Counted from the first letter of the stretch, positions 34,848 to 44,001 are shown. The stretch: DNA of 61,547 nt from Desulfotomaculum sp. (GCA_016841675.1 JAENYQ010000010.1:1-61547); one strand, 5' to 3'. Made by a program: numbers and translations. Notes: generated from the letters alone by a model not told the origin.

Positions 34848-35477
34848 ATGGATAAAACTGCCAACCAAGCAAAGCATAAGAAAATCGGCCTTATGGGCGG
34901 GACTTTTGATCCTATTCACCATGGCCATTTGGTAACAGCTGAGGAAGCCCGTTTCCAATTTAATATGGACCAAGTGATCTTTATCCCGGCCGGCATACCG
35001 CCGCATAAAAGCAAAAAAAATGTATCCCATCCTTCCCATCGCCTGGAAATGACCAGGCTGGCCGTTGGCTCAAACCCTCATTTTACTGTCTCAGACGTGG
35101 AAATCAATCGGCATGGTCTATCATACGCCATTGATACTGTGGACTTAATTCGGGAAGAATATGACGGTTGGGAGATTTATTTTATTACCGGCGCCGACGC
35201 AGTATTGGAAATATTAACCTGGAAAAAGGTTGAAGAATTATTGCAAAAATGCTGTTTTGTTGCTGCCACCCGGCCGGGTTTTAGATTGGAGAGTCTGGGG
35301 GAGAGGCTGATTAAACTGCATCCGGCTTATTCTGCCAGGATTAAGACTCTGGAAGTGCCCGCTTTGGCCATATCATCCACGGATATCAGGCTGCGGGTGC
35401 AGCAGGGCAGGCCCATCAAGTACCTTTTGCCCGAAGCAGCGGAAGAATACCTTTACCGGCATGGACTATATAAGTGA
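34848..35477 (+). CDS. nadD: nicotinate-nucleotide adenylyltransferase
   Basis: A 209-residue NMN/NaMN adenylyltransferase making deamido-NAD. GGTFDPIHHGHL (nucleotide-binding HxGH) and the C-terminal ISSTDIRLRV are the family signatures. The ATG used adds about 14 residues before the usual start region, and its ribosome-binding site is weak. Position before yqeK-rsfS is conserved. Confidence 0.95.
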   Translation: MDKTANQAKHKKIGLMGGTFDPIHHGHLVTAEEARFQFNMDQVIFIPAGIPPHKSKKNVSHPSHRLEMTRLAVGSNPHFTVSDVEINRHGLSYAIDTVDLIREEYDGWEIYFITGADAVLEILTWKKVEELLQKCCFVAATRPGFRLESLGERLIKLHPAYSARIKTLEVPALAISSTDIRLRVQQGRPIKYLLPEAAEEYLYRHGLYK

Positions 35478-35562
35478 GTGATCGAAAAGTCACCAATAAG
35501 TGTTCAAGGCGGCAGCTTAAAGCCCGTACGGAATTTTCGGACAACCGCTATAAATCCAACGG

Positions 35563-35658
35563 GTTGGTAATTATTATATGTTGGTGTTGTTTCTTGAAGA
35601 TGCCGGCGTGGTAAAGATTCAAGATTACGTTGGTAATTATTATATGTTGGTGTTGTTT
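35563..35658 (+). repeat. 30-bp perfect direct repeat, 36-bp spacer
   Basis: The unit starts GTTGGTAATTATTATATG and ends GGTGTTGTTT; it occurs at 35563-35592 and 35629-35658. The spacer has no evident coding content. Confidence 0.9.
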
Positions 35659-35715
35659 GCATAGGCGTTTTGCTTTTGCAAATAATACTGACAAATTACT
35701 AAACAATATCAAGAA

Positions 35716-35808
35716 AAGGGGATACACCTTCTAAAGGAAAGGGAATAAGAAAGGGACACCCCGCCCAATAATGAAATGGTGCAGGAATGTCCCCCATTAG
35801 AGGCTTGT
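35716..35808. repeat. GGGGAYACACC...GGAATGTCCCC repeat
   Basis: AAAAGGGGATACACCTTCTA, AAAGGGACACCCCGCCC and GCAGGAATGTCCCCCATT; three half-units of the family also found in rplU, proB and after leuS. Confidence 0.65.
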
Positions 35809-35834
35809 CCCAACTATGGAAAAGAGGTGATCTA

Positions 35835-36083
35835 ATGGCACGTACACTTTACGTGGGCAATCTGCCGTGGGGAACTAATGCCGAAGATTTGGCCGGTGCG
35901 TTTTCCAGATTCGGCGAAGTCCTGGACAGCCGCATTATTACTGACAGGCAGACGGGGCGCTCCCGCGGTTTCGGTTTTGTAGAGGTTAAAGACGAAGATG
36001 CTGACGGAATGATTGAAGGAATGAACGGGACTGAGCTTGACGGCAGGGTTATTACCGTCAATGAAGCTCAGGTCAGGGATTAA
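35835..36083 (+). CDS. RRM-domain RNA-binding protein
   Basis: An 82-residue single RRM: RNP2 is LYVGNLPW (residues 4-11) and RNP1 is RGFGFVEV (about 45-52). Such small proteins resemble cyanobacterial Rbp and occur scattered in anaerobic bacteria; they bind single-stranded RNA and are often cold-induced. ATG 35835 follows AAAGAGGTGATCTA. It is monocistronic, with a terminator at 36098. Confidence 0.93.
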   Translation: MARTLYVGNLPWGTNAEDLAGAFSRFGEVLDSRIITDRQTGRSRGFGFVEVKDEDADGMIEGMNGTELDGRVITVNEAQVRD

Positions 36084-36097
36084 AATATTTGCGTGTA

Positions 36098-36128
36098 AAC
36101 CTCCTCTATACAGGAGGTTTTCTTCTTG
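36098..36128 (+). terminator. terminator of the RRM gene
   Basis: AACCTCCT (36098-36105) and AGGAGGTT (36112-36119) form a stem followed by TTCTTCTT. Confidence 0.75.
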
Positions 36129-36151
36129 CATTTAAACAGGAGAGGGAGAAT

Positions 36152-36730
36152 TTGAAGCTGGATTTTTACAAGGAACGTTTAAAGGGTATGCTTAATCATA
36201 AAAGATATGAGCATTCACTGGGAGTTATGAACACCGCCGTACAATTAGCTGCGATACACGGGGCGGATGTGGAGCGGGCTGCTTTAGCGGGTCTAATGCA
36301 TGATTGCGCCAGGGGTGTACCCGGGGACACCTTGCTGTTAATGGCCCAAGAATTTGATCTGCCAATGCATGAAGTGGATCTGGCCCTGCCGGTGCTGCTG
36401 CACGCACCGGTGGGAGCCCAGTTGGCCCGGCGGGATTTCGGGGTCCAAGATGAAGTGGTGCTTCAGGCCATAGCCGTACATACACTGGGCGACGAACACA
36501 TGACACTATTAGATAAAGTGCTATTTGTAGCCGACAAAGTTGAACCCGGGCGGTATTTCCAAAACGTTGATAAATTACGCGCCCTAGCCGAACGGGATAT
36601 TGACCAGGCACTATTGAACTGCTATGACTTGTCTGTCAGCTATGCACTGCGGTTGGGCGACCAAGTGCATCCACGGATGATTGCGGCTCGTAATCGGTTA
36701 ATTTTTGACAAGCCGAACCGGAAAATTTAA
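36152..36730 (+). CDS. yqeK: HD-domain hydrolase YqeK
   Basis: A 192-residue HD-domain protein: H-HD metal ligands (KRYEHSLGV, LMHDCARG) and DKVLFVADKVEPGR are characteristic of YqeK, shown to be a diadenosine tetraphosphate (Ap4A) hydrolase giving ADP. TTG 36152 is chosen for GAGAGGGAG 4 bases upstream. Order nadD-(RRM)-yqeK-rsfS is the usual one apart from the inserted RRM gene. Confidence 0.92.
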   Translation: MKLDFYKERLKGMLNHKRYEHSLGVMNTAVQLAAIHGADVERAALAGLMHDCARGVPGDTLLLMAQEFDLPMHEVDLALPVLLHAPVGAQLARRDFGVQDEVVLQAIAVHTLGDEHMTLLDKVLFVADKVEPGRYFQNVDKLRALAERDIDQALLNCYDLSVSYALRLGDQVHPRMIAARNRLIFDKPNRKI

Positions 36731-36863
36731 TTGTCCGGAAGGAACTTTGTCCGGATAGGCGAATAACAATAAAAAAAGGAGTCAGCAGTTAGTAGTCAGA
36801 ATGAAAGAATGGTTTATTTTCATTTCTGAATACCAAAAAATAAAAATCAGGGGGTATCACTTT

Positions 36864-37220
36864 TTGACAATTAACCCGCAGGTTATGGTACAGGTGACCG
36901 TTGAGGCGGCAGAGGCAAAAAAGGCAGCCGCTATTACCGTGCTGAACATTGGCGGAGTTTCCATTGTGGCCGACTACTTTGTTATTTGCAGCAGCCGGTC
37001 ACCCGTGCATGCTCGGGCCATTGCCGACGCAATAGAGGAAAGTATGGTGCAGCAGGGCCTTGGCAGGGCGCGCAAGGAAGGTTTTAGGGCGGGGCGCTGG
37101 ATACTGCTTGATTTTGGGGCGGTGGTAACGCACATCTTCCAGGAGGAAGAACGCCGTTTTTATAACCTGGAACACCTGTGGGGTGATGCAGAGGTTGTTG
37201 AATACCCGCAAAGCATGTAA
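36864..37220 (+). CDS. rsfS: ribosomal silencing factor RsfS
   Basis: A 118-residue RsfS/Iojap protein that binds L14 and blocks subunit joining in slow growth. VADYFVICSSRSPVHARAIAD and WILLDFGAVVTHIFQEEER are diagnostic. TTG 36864 has CAGGGGGT 10 bases upstream; the frame continues upstream into a simple-repeat tract and is not native there. Followed by a strong promoter and the leuS leader. Confidence 0.94.
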   Translation: MTINPQVMVQVTVEAAEAKKAAAITVLNIGGVSIVADYFVICSSRSPVHARAIADAIEESMVQQGLGRARKEGFRAGRWILLDFGAVVTHIFQEEERRFYNLEHLWGDAEVVEYPQSM

Positions 37221-37238
37221 AACTACGTGCCTGGTGCG

Positions 37239-37267
37239 TTGACATTAACTTTACCATATTATATAAT
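37239..37267 (+). promoter_or_regulatory. consensus sigma-A promoter of the leuS leader
   Basis: TTGACA (37239-37244), exactly 17 bases, TATAAT (37262-37267). A start near 37274 lies just before the T-box leader. Confidence 0.85.
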
Positions 37268-37283
37268 TTAGTGCAGTTAAACG

Positions 37284-37562
37284 AGCAAAGACTATGATGG
37301 GGAGCAGTAACCCGCAAATGTGTGGCAGAGAGCCGCCGGGTGGTGCGAGGCGGTGACCGGTACGGGTGAACTCGCCCCGAAGTTGCCCGGGTTGACGTGC
37401 CGGGACGGTATGAACCGTTACCTCATCAAGTGGTTAAGGTCCCGGGGCTGTGGCGCTAAAAAGGGTGCGCGTCCTACCAGCTTCATTAGACAGACTTTTT
37501 CAATTAGGGTGGTATCGCGGAAAAACCTTCCGTCCCTAGCAGGGGCGGGGGGCTTTTGTGTT
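37284..37562 (+). ncRNA. T-box riboswitch leader of leuS
   Basis: The T-box core AGGGTGGTATCGCGG is at 37506-37520, followed by a terminator hairpin (CCTTCCGTCCCT with AGGGGCGGGGGG, then CTTTTGTGTTTT). Stem I features at the 5' side are GATGGGGAGCAG and CAGAGAGCCG. CTC at 37371-37373, before GCCCCGAAG, is the leucine specifier and aligns with GTC in the valS leader. Confidence 0.93.
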
Positions 37563-37606
37563 TTGGATTAGCTCTAACGCCAATAAAATGTACAAACTAT
37601 AGTTTA

Positions 37607-37833
37607 ACATGGTTATACCGTTAACTCAGTAAGTGGTACAGCGTCGTGTCATTGCTATGAATGCAAGAACTTAAGAACCTTTTAAGCCTGTCATTCTGAG
37701 CGCAGCGAAGAATCTTAAAACCAGATCCTTCGCTAACGCTCTTAGATGACAGCTCTCCCCCGCGGTGCGCAATTGTTTATTAAAAATGTATATCTCATCA
37801 ATGGGGATTACTGAGTAAAGGGAATAATCATGT
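37607..37833 (+). mobile_element. 227-bp MITE-like element (copy A)
   Basis: It begins ACATGGTTATACCG and ends GGAATAATCATGT; the first and last ~26 bases are imperfect inverted repeats. It is flanked by AGTTTA direct repeats (37601-37606 and 37834-37839), as expected for a 6-bp target duplication. Inside is the TCATTCTGAGCG...GATCCTTCGCT hairpin. It appears identical to 56763-56989 and has no open frame. It separates the T-box terminator from the leuS start. Confidence 0.88.
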
Positions 37834-37866
37834 AGTTTAATAGTTAAAGGCGCATAGGAGGAAAAA

Positions 37867-40350
37867 ATGAAAGAACGCTACGATTTTAAAACCATTGAGC
37901 CCAAATGGCAGACCAGGTGGGCGGACCAAAAAATTTATGCCGTGCCCGACGCCGCTGACAAACCCAAATACTACTGCTTGGAGATGTTCCCCTACCCGTC
38001 GGGTAAACTGCACATGGGCCATGTGCGCAACTACTCCATCGGGGACGTCGTGGCCCGCTATAAGACCATGCAGGGCTTTAACGTGCTGCACCCCATGGGC
38101 TGGGACGCCTTTGGACTGCCGGCGGAAAATGCCGCTATCAAGCATGGTGCCATGCACCCGGCCCAGTGGACTTATGAAAATATAGCTACCATGCGGGAAC
38201 AGCTTAAACAATTGGGCATTAGCTACGATTGGGACCGTGAAGTGGCCACCTGCCACCCCGGCTATTATAAGTGGACCCAGTGGCTCTTTCTGCAGCTGTA
38301 CCACCAGGGCCTGGCTTACAAGAAAAAAGCGGCGGTTAACTGGTGCCCGTCCTGTGCCACGGTGCTGGCCAACGAGCAGGTTAAGGACGGCGGATGTGAA
38401 CGCTGTAAAGCCGTGGTGGAAAGAAGGGAATTGGAACAATGGTTTTTTAAGATTACCGATTACGCCGACCGGCTGTTGGATGACCTGGAAAAGCTGCCGG
38501 GATGGCCGGATAAAGTAAAAATTATGCAGGATAACTGGATTGGTCGCAGCGAAGGTGCCGAAATTACATTTACCATCGATGGAATGGATGAAAGCATGAC
38601 TGTCTTCACCACCCGCCCGGATACCGTATTCGGCGTCACCTACATGGTGTTGGCCCCTGAGCATCCCCTGGTGGAAAAGCTCATTGAGGGCAAACCCCAG
38701 GCAGAGGACGTGAGGAAATTGGCCGCCAGCGTGCGCCACCAGAGCGAACTGGCCCGTACTGCGACTGAAACGGAAAAAATCGGCCTGTTTACCGGCGCTT
38801 ATTGTATCAACCCGGTAAACGGGGCCAAGGTGCCAGTTTTGGTAGCCAACTACGTGCTCATGGATTACGGCACCGGTGCAGTGATGGGCGTTCCCGCCCA
38901 TGACCAGCGGGACTTTGAGTTTGCCCGCAAATACAACCTGCCCATTCGGGTGGTTATCCAGCCCGAGGGTGTGGCCCTTAACCCGGACGAAATGAACGAA
39001 GCATATTACGGTGGGGGCTTGATGGTTAACTCCGGGCATTTTGACGGCACGCCCAACGAGGATGGCATAACCGCAGTGACTCGTTATCTGGATGAAAAGG
39101 GGCTGGGCCATGGGCTGATTAATTACCGGCTGCGGGACTGGCTGATTTCCCGGCAGCGGTACTGGGGGGCCCCGATTCCCATTGTCTATTGCGAAAAGTG
39201 TGGCACTGTACCGGTACCGGTTCAGGATCTACCGGTAATGCTGCCTATGGACGTGGCCTTCACTCCCACGGGCCGCTCACCGCTGGAGGAACATGCTGCA
39301 TTTGCCAATGCTACCTGCCCGACATGTGGCGGACAGGCCTGGCGGGAAACCGACACCATGGACACCTTTATGTGCTCCTCCTGGTACTACTACCGTTATA
39401 CCAGTCCCCGGGACGAAGACAACGCCTGGGATCCGGCCAGCGTGCGCTACTGGCTGCCGGTGGACCAGTATATCGGCGGGGTGGAACACGCTATCCTGCA
39501 CCTTTTATACAGCCGGTTTTTCACTAAAGTGCTTTTTGATGCGGGATTGGTGGACAACGAGGAGCCTTTCACTAATCTTTTAACCCAGGGGATGGTGTTA
39601 AAGGACGGAACCAAAATGAGCAAGTCCAAGGGTAACGTGGTCAGTCCCGAAGACATTATAGCCACTTATGGTGCCGACACAGCCCGTTTGTTTATCCTGT
39701 TCGCTGCACCTCCGGAACGTGACCTGGAATGGAGCGTTCAGGGGGTGGAAGGATGCTACCGGTTTTTAAACCGCGTGTGGCGTTTGGTGGAACCCCTGGG
39801 GGATTCCCTGGCCGGCGTACCGCTGCCCGGCCCCGGCAAGATGTCCGGGGTAAACGGAGAAATGCGCCGAGTGACCCACGTGACCATCAAACGGGTCACC
39901 GAAGACGTGGGCAACCGGTTCAATTTTAACACTGCCGTCAGCGCCATCATGGAACTGGTTAACGCTTTATACCAGTACCGGGAAGTGCCTGAGATGGATC
40001 GGGATCGGGGTGTGATGAAAGAAGCCGTGGAAACGCTGGTGGTGCTGCTGGCGCCATTTGGTCCGCACATAGCCGAGGAACTGTGGGAAGTTACCGGTCA
40101 TGCCGAGAGTGTGCACAGCATGCCCTGGCCCGCTTACGAACCCGAGGCCATCCAGGAAGATGAAGTGACCATCGTGGTACAAATTAACGGCAAGGTACGG
40201 GAACGTATGCTGGTGCCTGCTAACATCAAACCCGACGAAATGAAGGAACTGGTAATGCAGCAGGAACGGGTACAGGAACTGATTGCCGGCAAGCAGGTAG
40301 TCAAGGTAATTCCGGTGCCCGGTAAACTGCTCAACATTGTGGTCAAGTAA
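37867..40350 (+). CDS. leuS: leucine--tRNA ligase
   Basis: An 827-residue bacterial LeuRS. HIGH-type motif [11 protein letters not shown] (about residue 50), the CP1 editing domain ([16 protein letters not shown]), the zinc/CP region [10 protein letters not shown] and the KMSKSKGN loop are intact, and the C-terminal domain ends IVVK. ATG behind ATAGGAGGAAAAA. Expression depends on the T-box leader, now about 300 bases upstream because of the inserted 227-bp element. Confidence 0.98.
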   Translation: MKERYDFKTIEPKWQTRWADQKIYAVPDAADKPKYYCLEMFPYPSGKLHMGHVRNYSIGDVVARYKTMQGFNVLHPMGWDAFGLPAENAAIKHGAMHPAQWTYENIATMREQLKQLGISYDWDREVATCHPGYYKWTQWLFLQLYHQGLAYKKKAAVNWCPSCATVLANEQVKDGGCERCKAVVERRELEQWFFKITDYADRLLDDLEKLPGWPDKVKIMQDNWIGRSEGAEITFTIDGMDESMTVFTTRPDTVFGVTYMVLAPEHPLVEKLIEGKPQAEDVRKLAASVRHQSELARTATETEKIGLFTGAYCINPVNGAKVPVLVANYVLMDYGTGAVMGVPAHDQRDFEFARKYNLPIRVVIQPEGVALNPDEMNEAYYGGGLMVNSGHFDGTPNEDGITAVTRYLDEKGLGHGLINYRLRDWLISRQRYWGAPIPIVYCEKCGTVPVPVQDLPVMLPMDVAFTPTGRSPLEEHAAFANATCPTCGGQAWRETDTMDTFMCSSWYYYRYTSPRDEDNAWDPASVRYWLPVDQYIGGVEHAILHLLYSRFFTKVLFDAGLVDNEEPFTNLLTQGMVLKDGTKMSKSKGNVVSPEDIIATYGADTARLFILFAAPPERDLEWSVQGVEGCYRFLNRVWRLVEPLGDSLAGVPLPGPGKMSGVNGEMRRVTHVTIKRVTEDVGNRFNFNTAVSAIMELVNALYQYREVPEMDRDRGVMKEAVETLVVLLAPFGPHIAEELWEVTGHAESVHSMPWPAYEPEAIQEDEVTIVVQINGKVRERMLVPANIKPDEMKELVMQQERVQELIAGKQVVKVIPVPGKLLNIVVK

Positions 40351-40359
40351 AAGAGGTAA

Positions 40360-40425
40360 AAAGGGGCAGGTTCTTTTTTGCACCTTAATTTGGGGACATT
40401 CCTTCGCAAAAAGGGGTGTCCCCTT
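40360..40425. repeat. GGGGACATTCC/GGGGTGTCCCC repeat after leuS
   Basis: AAAAAGGGGCAGGTTCTTTT and TTGGGGACATTCCTTCGC ... AAAAAGGGGTGTCCCCTTTT. Mixed half-units of the REP-like families. The stretch from here to 40706 (280 bases) holds no gene I can support. Confidence 0.65.
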
Positions 40426-40706
40426 TTCGCAATACTGCAGCAGTTGAGACAAGCCCTGGATTCCCTTGTGTCGTACGATTAATTGCCTGGGTTTTTTATT
40501 TCAATGTCGCCAAAACGAAAGCCAACTTGATATTTGCACCTCAAGCACCTTCTGGATGCGGTTCAACCTATCATCATTATGAAAAATCGAAACTTGTCAC
40601 CTTTTTGTTTTTTTGATGTCAAGTTTTACCTTTAGCTGCCGATTATATGATTAAATGTGCAGACCAGGGTTTTCAGGGAGGACTATTAGAAACAGAGGTG
40701 CGGAAA

Positions 40707-41696
40707 ATGAAAATAGATAATTCAGCTGTAGCCATGGCCAGCCAGTACAGCTATTACGAAAAAACCACCCGGGAAGAATCGCTGCAGTTTTGGGTGGGTC
40801 GGGGAGGTCCGCGCGTTGAAGGGCGGGAACAGCAAACTGGTGGTCGGGACGTGCTGGAACTTTCCGAACAGGCCTTGGCTATGCTGGAGCGAGATAACAG
40901 TAATGTCCGCAGCGCAGAAAACGAAGAGGTAATTTATGAACTGAGCGAAAAAGACAAGCAGAAAATTTTCCTGATACAAGAGATGGTGCAAATGCTCACC
41001 GGGAAGAAGATAAAGATTCAAGTGCCTGTGCAGATTAAGATCAATCATGGTTCTGTTAATATGGGCCAAGCAACTTCGGGGCAGGCAGCACCTGAGCAAC
41101 AGCGTCTGGGTTGGGGGATGGAATACCAATTACGGGAATCATACTATGAACAAGAGCGCATGAGTTTTGGGGCGGCGGGCATTGTCCGGACGGCGGACGG
41201 CAGGGAGATTGACTTTACCGTGCAGTTGTCCATGAGCAGAACCTTCGCCCAAGAGAGCAACATCAGCATCAGGGCCGGGGATGCACAGTTGGTTGACCCG
41301 CTGGTTATAAATCTAAACGGAAATGCCGCTCAATTGACCGATACCAAATTTGCATTCGACCTGGATGCCGATGGTATGCCGGACCAAATTTCCTTTGTCA
41401 ATTCTAACAGCGGTTTTTTGGCCCTGGATAAAAACGGGGACGGTATCATAAACGACGGCAGCGAACTTTTCGGCCCGTCAACCGGCAATGGTTTTGCCGA
41501 GCTAGCACAGCATGACGGTGACGGCAACGGGTGGTTCGATGAGAATGATCAAATTTTTGATCGTTTGCGCATCTGGGTCCGGGATGACGACGGCAGTCAG
41601 CGGTTGTTCGCCTTGGGCGAGAAGGGTGTTGGAGCCATCTTCGTGGGGCACCTAGACACTCCGTTTGCCCTGAAGAACGGGGACAACGAACTGTAG
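40707..41696 (+). CDS. EF-hand-like calcium-binding protein, amber-interrupted
   Basis: A 329-residue hydrophilic protein (ATG 40707 behind AACAGAGGTGCGG). No signal peptide; a polar N-terminal half with a LSEQALAML helix, then a beta-rich part and three acidic loops resembling dockerin/EF-hand Ca sites (DLDADGMPDQ, DKNGDGIINDGSE, DGDGNGWFDEND). It ends at TAG 41694-41696, but the frame continues for 26 sense codons that look native (TTGVYLNEDGTPGTIQQVDL) to TAA 41777. The TAG is either a recent nonsense mutation, an error, or a read-through site. Function unknown. Confidence 0.8.
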   Translation: MKIDNSAVAMASQYSYYEKTTREESLQFWVGRGGPRVEGREQQTGGRDVLELSEQALAMLERDNSNVRSAENEEVIYELSEKDKQKIFLIQEMVQMLTGKKIKIQVPVQIKINHGSVNMGQATSGQAAPEQQRLGWGMEYQLRESYYEQERMSFGAAGIVRTADGREIDFTVQLSMSRTFAQESNISIRAGDAQLVDPLVINLNGNAAQLTDTKFAFDLDADGMPDQISFVNSNSGFLALDKNGDGIINDGSELFGPSTGNGFAELAQHDGDGNGWFDENDQIFDRLRIWVRDDDGSQRLFALGEKGVGAIFVGHLDTPFALKNGDNEL

Positions 41697-41777
41697 GGCC
41701 AAGTACGTACCACCGGGGTGTACCTAAATGAGGACGGTACGCCCGGTACCATCCAGCAGGTGGACCTGGCGGCATAA
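41697..41777 (+). other. C-terminal extension beyond the in-frame TAG
   Basis: 26 sense codons in the same frame as the EF-hand-like protein, from the codon after TAG to TAA 41775-41777. The sequence GQVRTTGVYLNEDG then TPGTIQQVDLAA continues the beta-rich style and codon use of the gene, so it appears to be the original C-terminus. Confidence 0.65.
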
Positions 41778-41825
41778 AACTATTCCGGGCATTTATGCAT
41801 GAAATATCAAGTTATATATGAACTT

Positions 41826-41892
41826 TACGTCACTCTGAACGAAGTGAAGAATCTTGTAAGATCCTTCGCAAAAGTTCAGGATGACAACTTCC
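41826..41892. repeat. dispersed hairpin repeat
   Basis: GTCACTCTGAACGAAGTGAA ... AGATCCTTCGCAAAAGTTCA-GGATGACA, a single-hairpin member of the family seen at 1-192, 3152 and 22140. Confidence 0.75.
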
Positions 41893-41926
41893 CTAAAAGT
41901 ATTTCTGGGGAGTTACCAAGCTAATC

Positions 41927-41960
41927 AACTGCCTACCACTTTGGTAAGCAGTTCTTTTTT
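41927..41960 (+). terminator. rho-independent terminator
   Basis: AACTGCCTACC and GGTAAGCAGTT pair around ACTTT, followed by CTTTTTT. Confidence 0.75.
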
Positions 41961-42563
41961 CCCCTTTTATTTTTGAAACACAATATATAGGATTGGATTA
42001 TGTACATTATTTTACCTTCACATGAAGGAATTGTTAATATATTGTCGTAAAAGATATATAGCTTTTAAAAAAGCAACAAGGGATTATGGTTTTTACTGGC
42101 TAAAGCCTTATCAGTATGGAAATAAAACTTAGATACTATGGATATTCAGAGAGATAAATTATTCGGCTTTAACAACAAGTGATATTATTTTGCTTAATTT
42201 ACCGGCTATGGGTGGGGTTAACCTAAAAGCAATTATTACTACAGTAAATGTCTATAACTGGAAGTTTCATTGAGGATTAATAAATTTATAGTGAGGGATA
42301 AAATGACTAGTTCACATAATAAAAATGAAAGACAACAGAAGGTGTTTCAATGTTATCACTGTGGGAATAAAACATTTTAAGCTTCGTGCTTATTTTAAGA
42401 TAGCTATGAAGACGTTGAAAATCCCTGAAGGCACAAACCCGTCCCAAGATATAGCATAACGCTAGTGAATTTATTTAGCTATATTAAGAAGGATTATTGT
42501 TTGTTTTTGGGAACGATATTAGGTATCATGTCTATAAGAACTCGAAGAATATAAGGTGGTAAA
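41961..42563 (+). other. 600-base AT-rich region with a gene relic
   Basis: AT-rich DNA unlike the housekeeping part of the window. The only recognisable item is a truncated frame at 42303-42380. AAGGTGGTAAA just before 42564 is the ribosome-binding site of the next gene. No promoter stands out. Confidence 0.6.
42303..42380 (+). pseudogene. truncated zinc-ribbon peptide
   Basis: ATG behind GTGAGGGATAAA encodes 25 residues ending with FQCYHCGNKTF and TAA. A CxxC knuckle that stops immediately suggests the 5' remnant of a longer zinc-ribbon protein; the following sequence shows no continuation in other frames that I can recognise. Confidence 0.35.
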
Positions 42564-43652
42564 TTGAAGCAGCTAATCGTTCTTTATGATATAGACAGCA
42601 GAATTCCAAACCTTGCACTAATGAAAATTAGTTCATACTATAAAAACCAGGGTTGTGAAGTTATTCTATCTCGGTGTACCCATGGTATTAAATACCTGGA
42701 GGCTGACAAATATTATGCCAGTACAGTTTTCAGTTGCTACCAACATTCTCAAAAGTGCATACAAAAATTAAGAGAGTATTATGCAGAAAACATCGAAATC
42801 GGTGGTTCGGGCATAGACCTAAAAAAAAGACTTTTACCGGAAATAGAAAACTGTTTTCCTGACTACCAATTATATGGTCACGACAAATACGCGATTGGCT
42901 TTTTAACGCGGGGATGCTATAGAAGATGTCCTTTTTGCCTCGTTCCACTAAAGGAAGGTAAAATCAGGAGAGTAGATACCTTTGATAATTTCGTTCCAGC
43001 CAGGCAAAGCAATGTTATGTTGCTTGATGATAACTTGCTTTCCTATTCGGAATCTGAAGCGCTTCTTTCTGAAATAATAGAGAAAAATATTTCAGTTAAT
43101 TTTAGTCAATCACTAGATATATCTTACGTTAATGATTATAATTACCAACTAATTAAGCAAATTGATTCCCGTAATGCTCGATTTAACAAAAAAATGTACT
43201 ATTTTAGCTGCAATAATACAAAAACTATTGACGAGTTTATAAACAGAGAGAGATTCTTAAGAGATCTCGGAAAAGGTGCAGTGACGGTAATTGTAATGTT
43301 TGGCTATAACACATCCTTAAGCGAAGACTACCAAATACTCCTTATGCTTAAAAATCTTAGACTCATTCCATTTCTTCAGGAGTACATGCCTATACCTGGT
43401 GTGTCAGCAAAAATGCCAGACAATTACTTTGATTATGATCTAAATGAAGTTATTAAACTAAGATTTATAAGTAACGGGTACAACTGGGAAAAATACCTCA
43501 AGTGGGTTAATAACTTATACTATAGCACCTTTGGTAAGTACTACTTGCCTCTATTGGAAATTCTTTTTCGCTACAACAATAAACACAAAATGCAATGGTA
43601 TCGTGCTCGTCCTAAAGAGTTGACCAAAGAGCTATACCGAATATATCGGTAA
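42564..43652 (+). CDS. radical SAM protein of unknown substrate
   Basis: A 362-residue protein. The N-terminal ~100 residues look like a Rossmann/B12-binding-type domain without an obvious cobalamin DxHxxG motif. The radical SAM cluster is RGCYRRCPFC (about residues 115-124), followed by DDNLLSYSESEALLSEI and a TIM-barrel-like region (VIVMFGYNTSL). The C-terminus is basic and Tyr-rich. TTG start behind AAGGTGGTAAA. AT-rich, with codon use unlike the chromosomal core, so probably acquired. It stands alone, with no carrier protein or peptide substrate visible nearby. Confidence 0.85.
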   Translation: MKQLIVLYDIDSRIPNLALMKISSYYKNQGCEVILSRCTHGIKYLEADKYYASTVFSCYQHSQKCIQKLREYYAENIEIGGSGIDLKKRLLPEIENCFPDYQLYGHDKYAIGFLTRGCYRRCPFCLVPLKEGKIRRVDTFDNFVPARQSNVMLLDDNLLSYSESEALLSEIIEKNISVNFSQSLDISYVNDYNYQLIKQIDSRNARFNKKMYYFSCNNTKTIDEFINRERFLRDLGKGAVTVIVMFGYNTSLSEDYQILLMLKNLRLIPFLQEYMPIPGVSAKMPDNYFDYDLNEVIKLRFISNGYNWEKYLKWVNNLYYSTFGKYYLPLLEILFRYNNKHKMQWYRARPKELTKELYRIYR

Positions 43653-43973
43653 CTGATACAAAAAAGTAACTATTATGCATCATTAAAAACAGCTGTGTTG
43701 CTTGTAACATTTTTAGGGATTTTAGAATACATTTAATGCTAATTTCAAATTCCCATTATTCTAAGTCAATTATACGAAGTTAGGCCGCAAAAAAGCTCAA
43801 CCTAAAAAGATAGATTCAGCGCTTATCGGCACTATGAATATTTTAGAGGCTTGACCATACAAAGAAAACACTGCTACAATTTTGCGGCAGTGTGTATAAA
43901 GTGCATAGGAACAATGTTGGTAAACCACTGCGCAGCAGTTTAGTGCTATTCATATTAGGCTAATAATAGGCAT
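43653..43973 (+). other. 321-base AT-rich intergenic region
   Basis: No gene supported. A hairpin ACACTGC...GCAGTGT at about 43868-43893 followed by GTATAAAG might end the radical SAM transcript. A short frame ending KKIDSALIGTMNILEA at about 43785-43853 may be a relic. Confidence 0.5.
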
Positions 43974-44001
43974 TTGACAGTTAAAGGGTAATTTGTATAA
44001 T
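43974..44001 (+). promoter_or_regulatory. consensus sigma-A promoter
   Basis: TTGACA (43974-43979), 16-base spacer, TATAAT (43996-44001). The start point would be near 44008, giving a very short leader for the gene at 44034. Confidence 0.85.

Larger units (their letters stand above)
35478..35834. other. 357-base intergenic region with two repeat types
   Basis: No gene seen. It contains a 30-base perfect direct repeat (35563-35592 and 35629-35658) and a GGGGATACACC/GGAATGTCCCC palindrome-type repeat (35716-35808). Confidence 0.7.

Noticed and set aside
35563-35658. CRISPR array
   Set aside because: Only two 30-base units and no cas genes nearby; the unit has no CRISPR-like dyad.
37837-39111. 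A 424-residue frame antisense to leuS
   Set aside because: It mirrors high-GC leuS codons and has no ribosome-binding site or recognisable domain; leuS is unambiguous.
40416-40616. A 66-residue plus-strand frame after leuS
   Set aside because: It begins inside the GGGGTGTCCCC repeat, has no ribosome-binding site and no protein-like pattern.
41961-42563. A complete insertion sequence in the AT-rich gap
   Set aside because: No transposase domain, inverted ends or target duplication could be seen.
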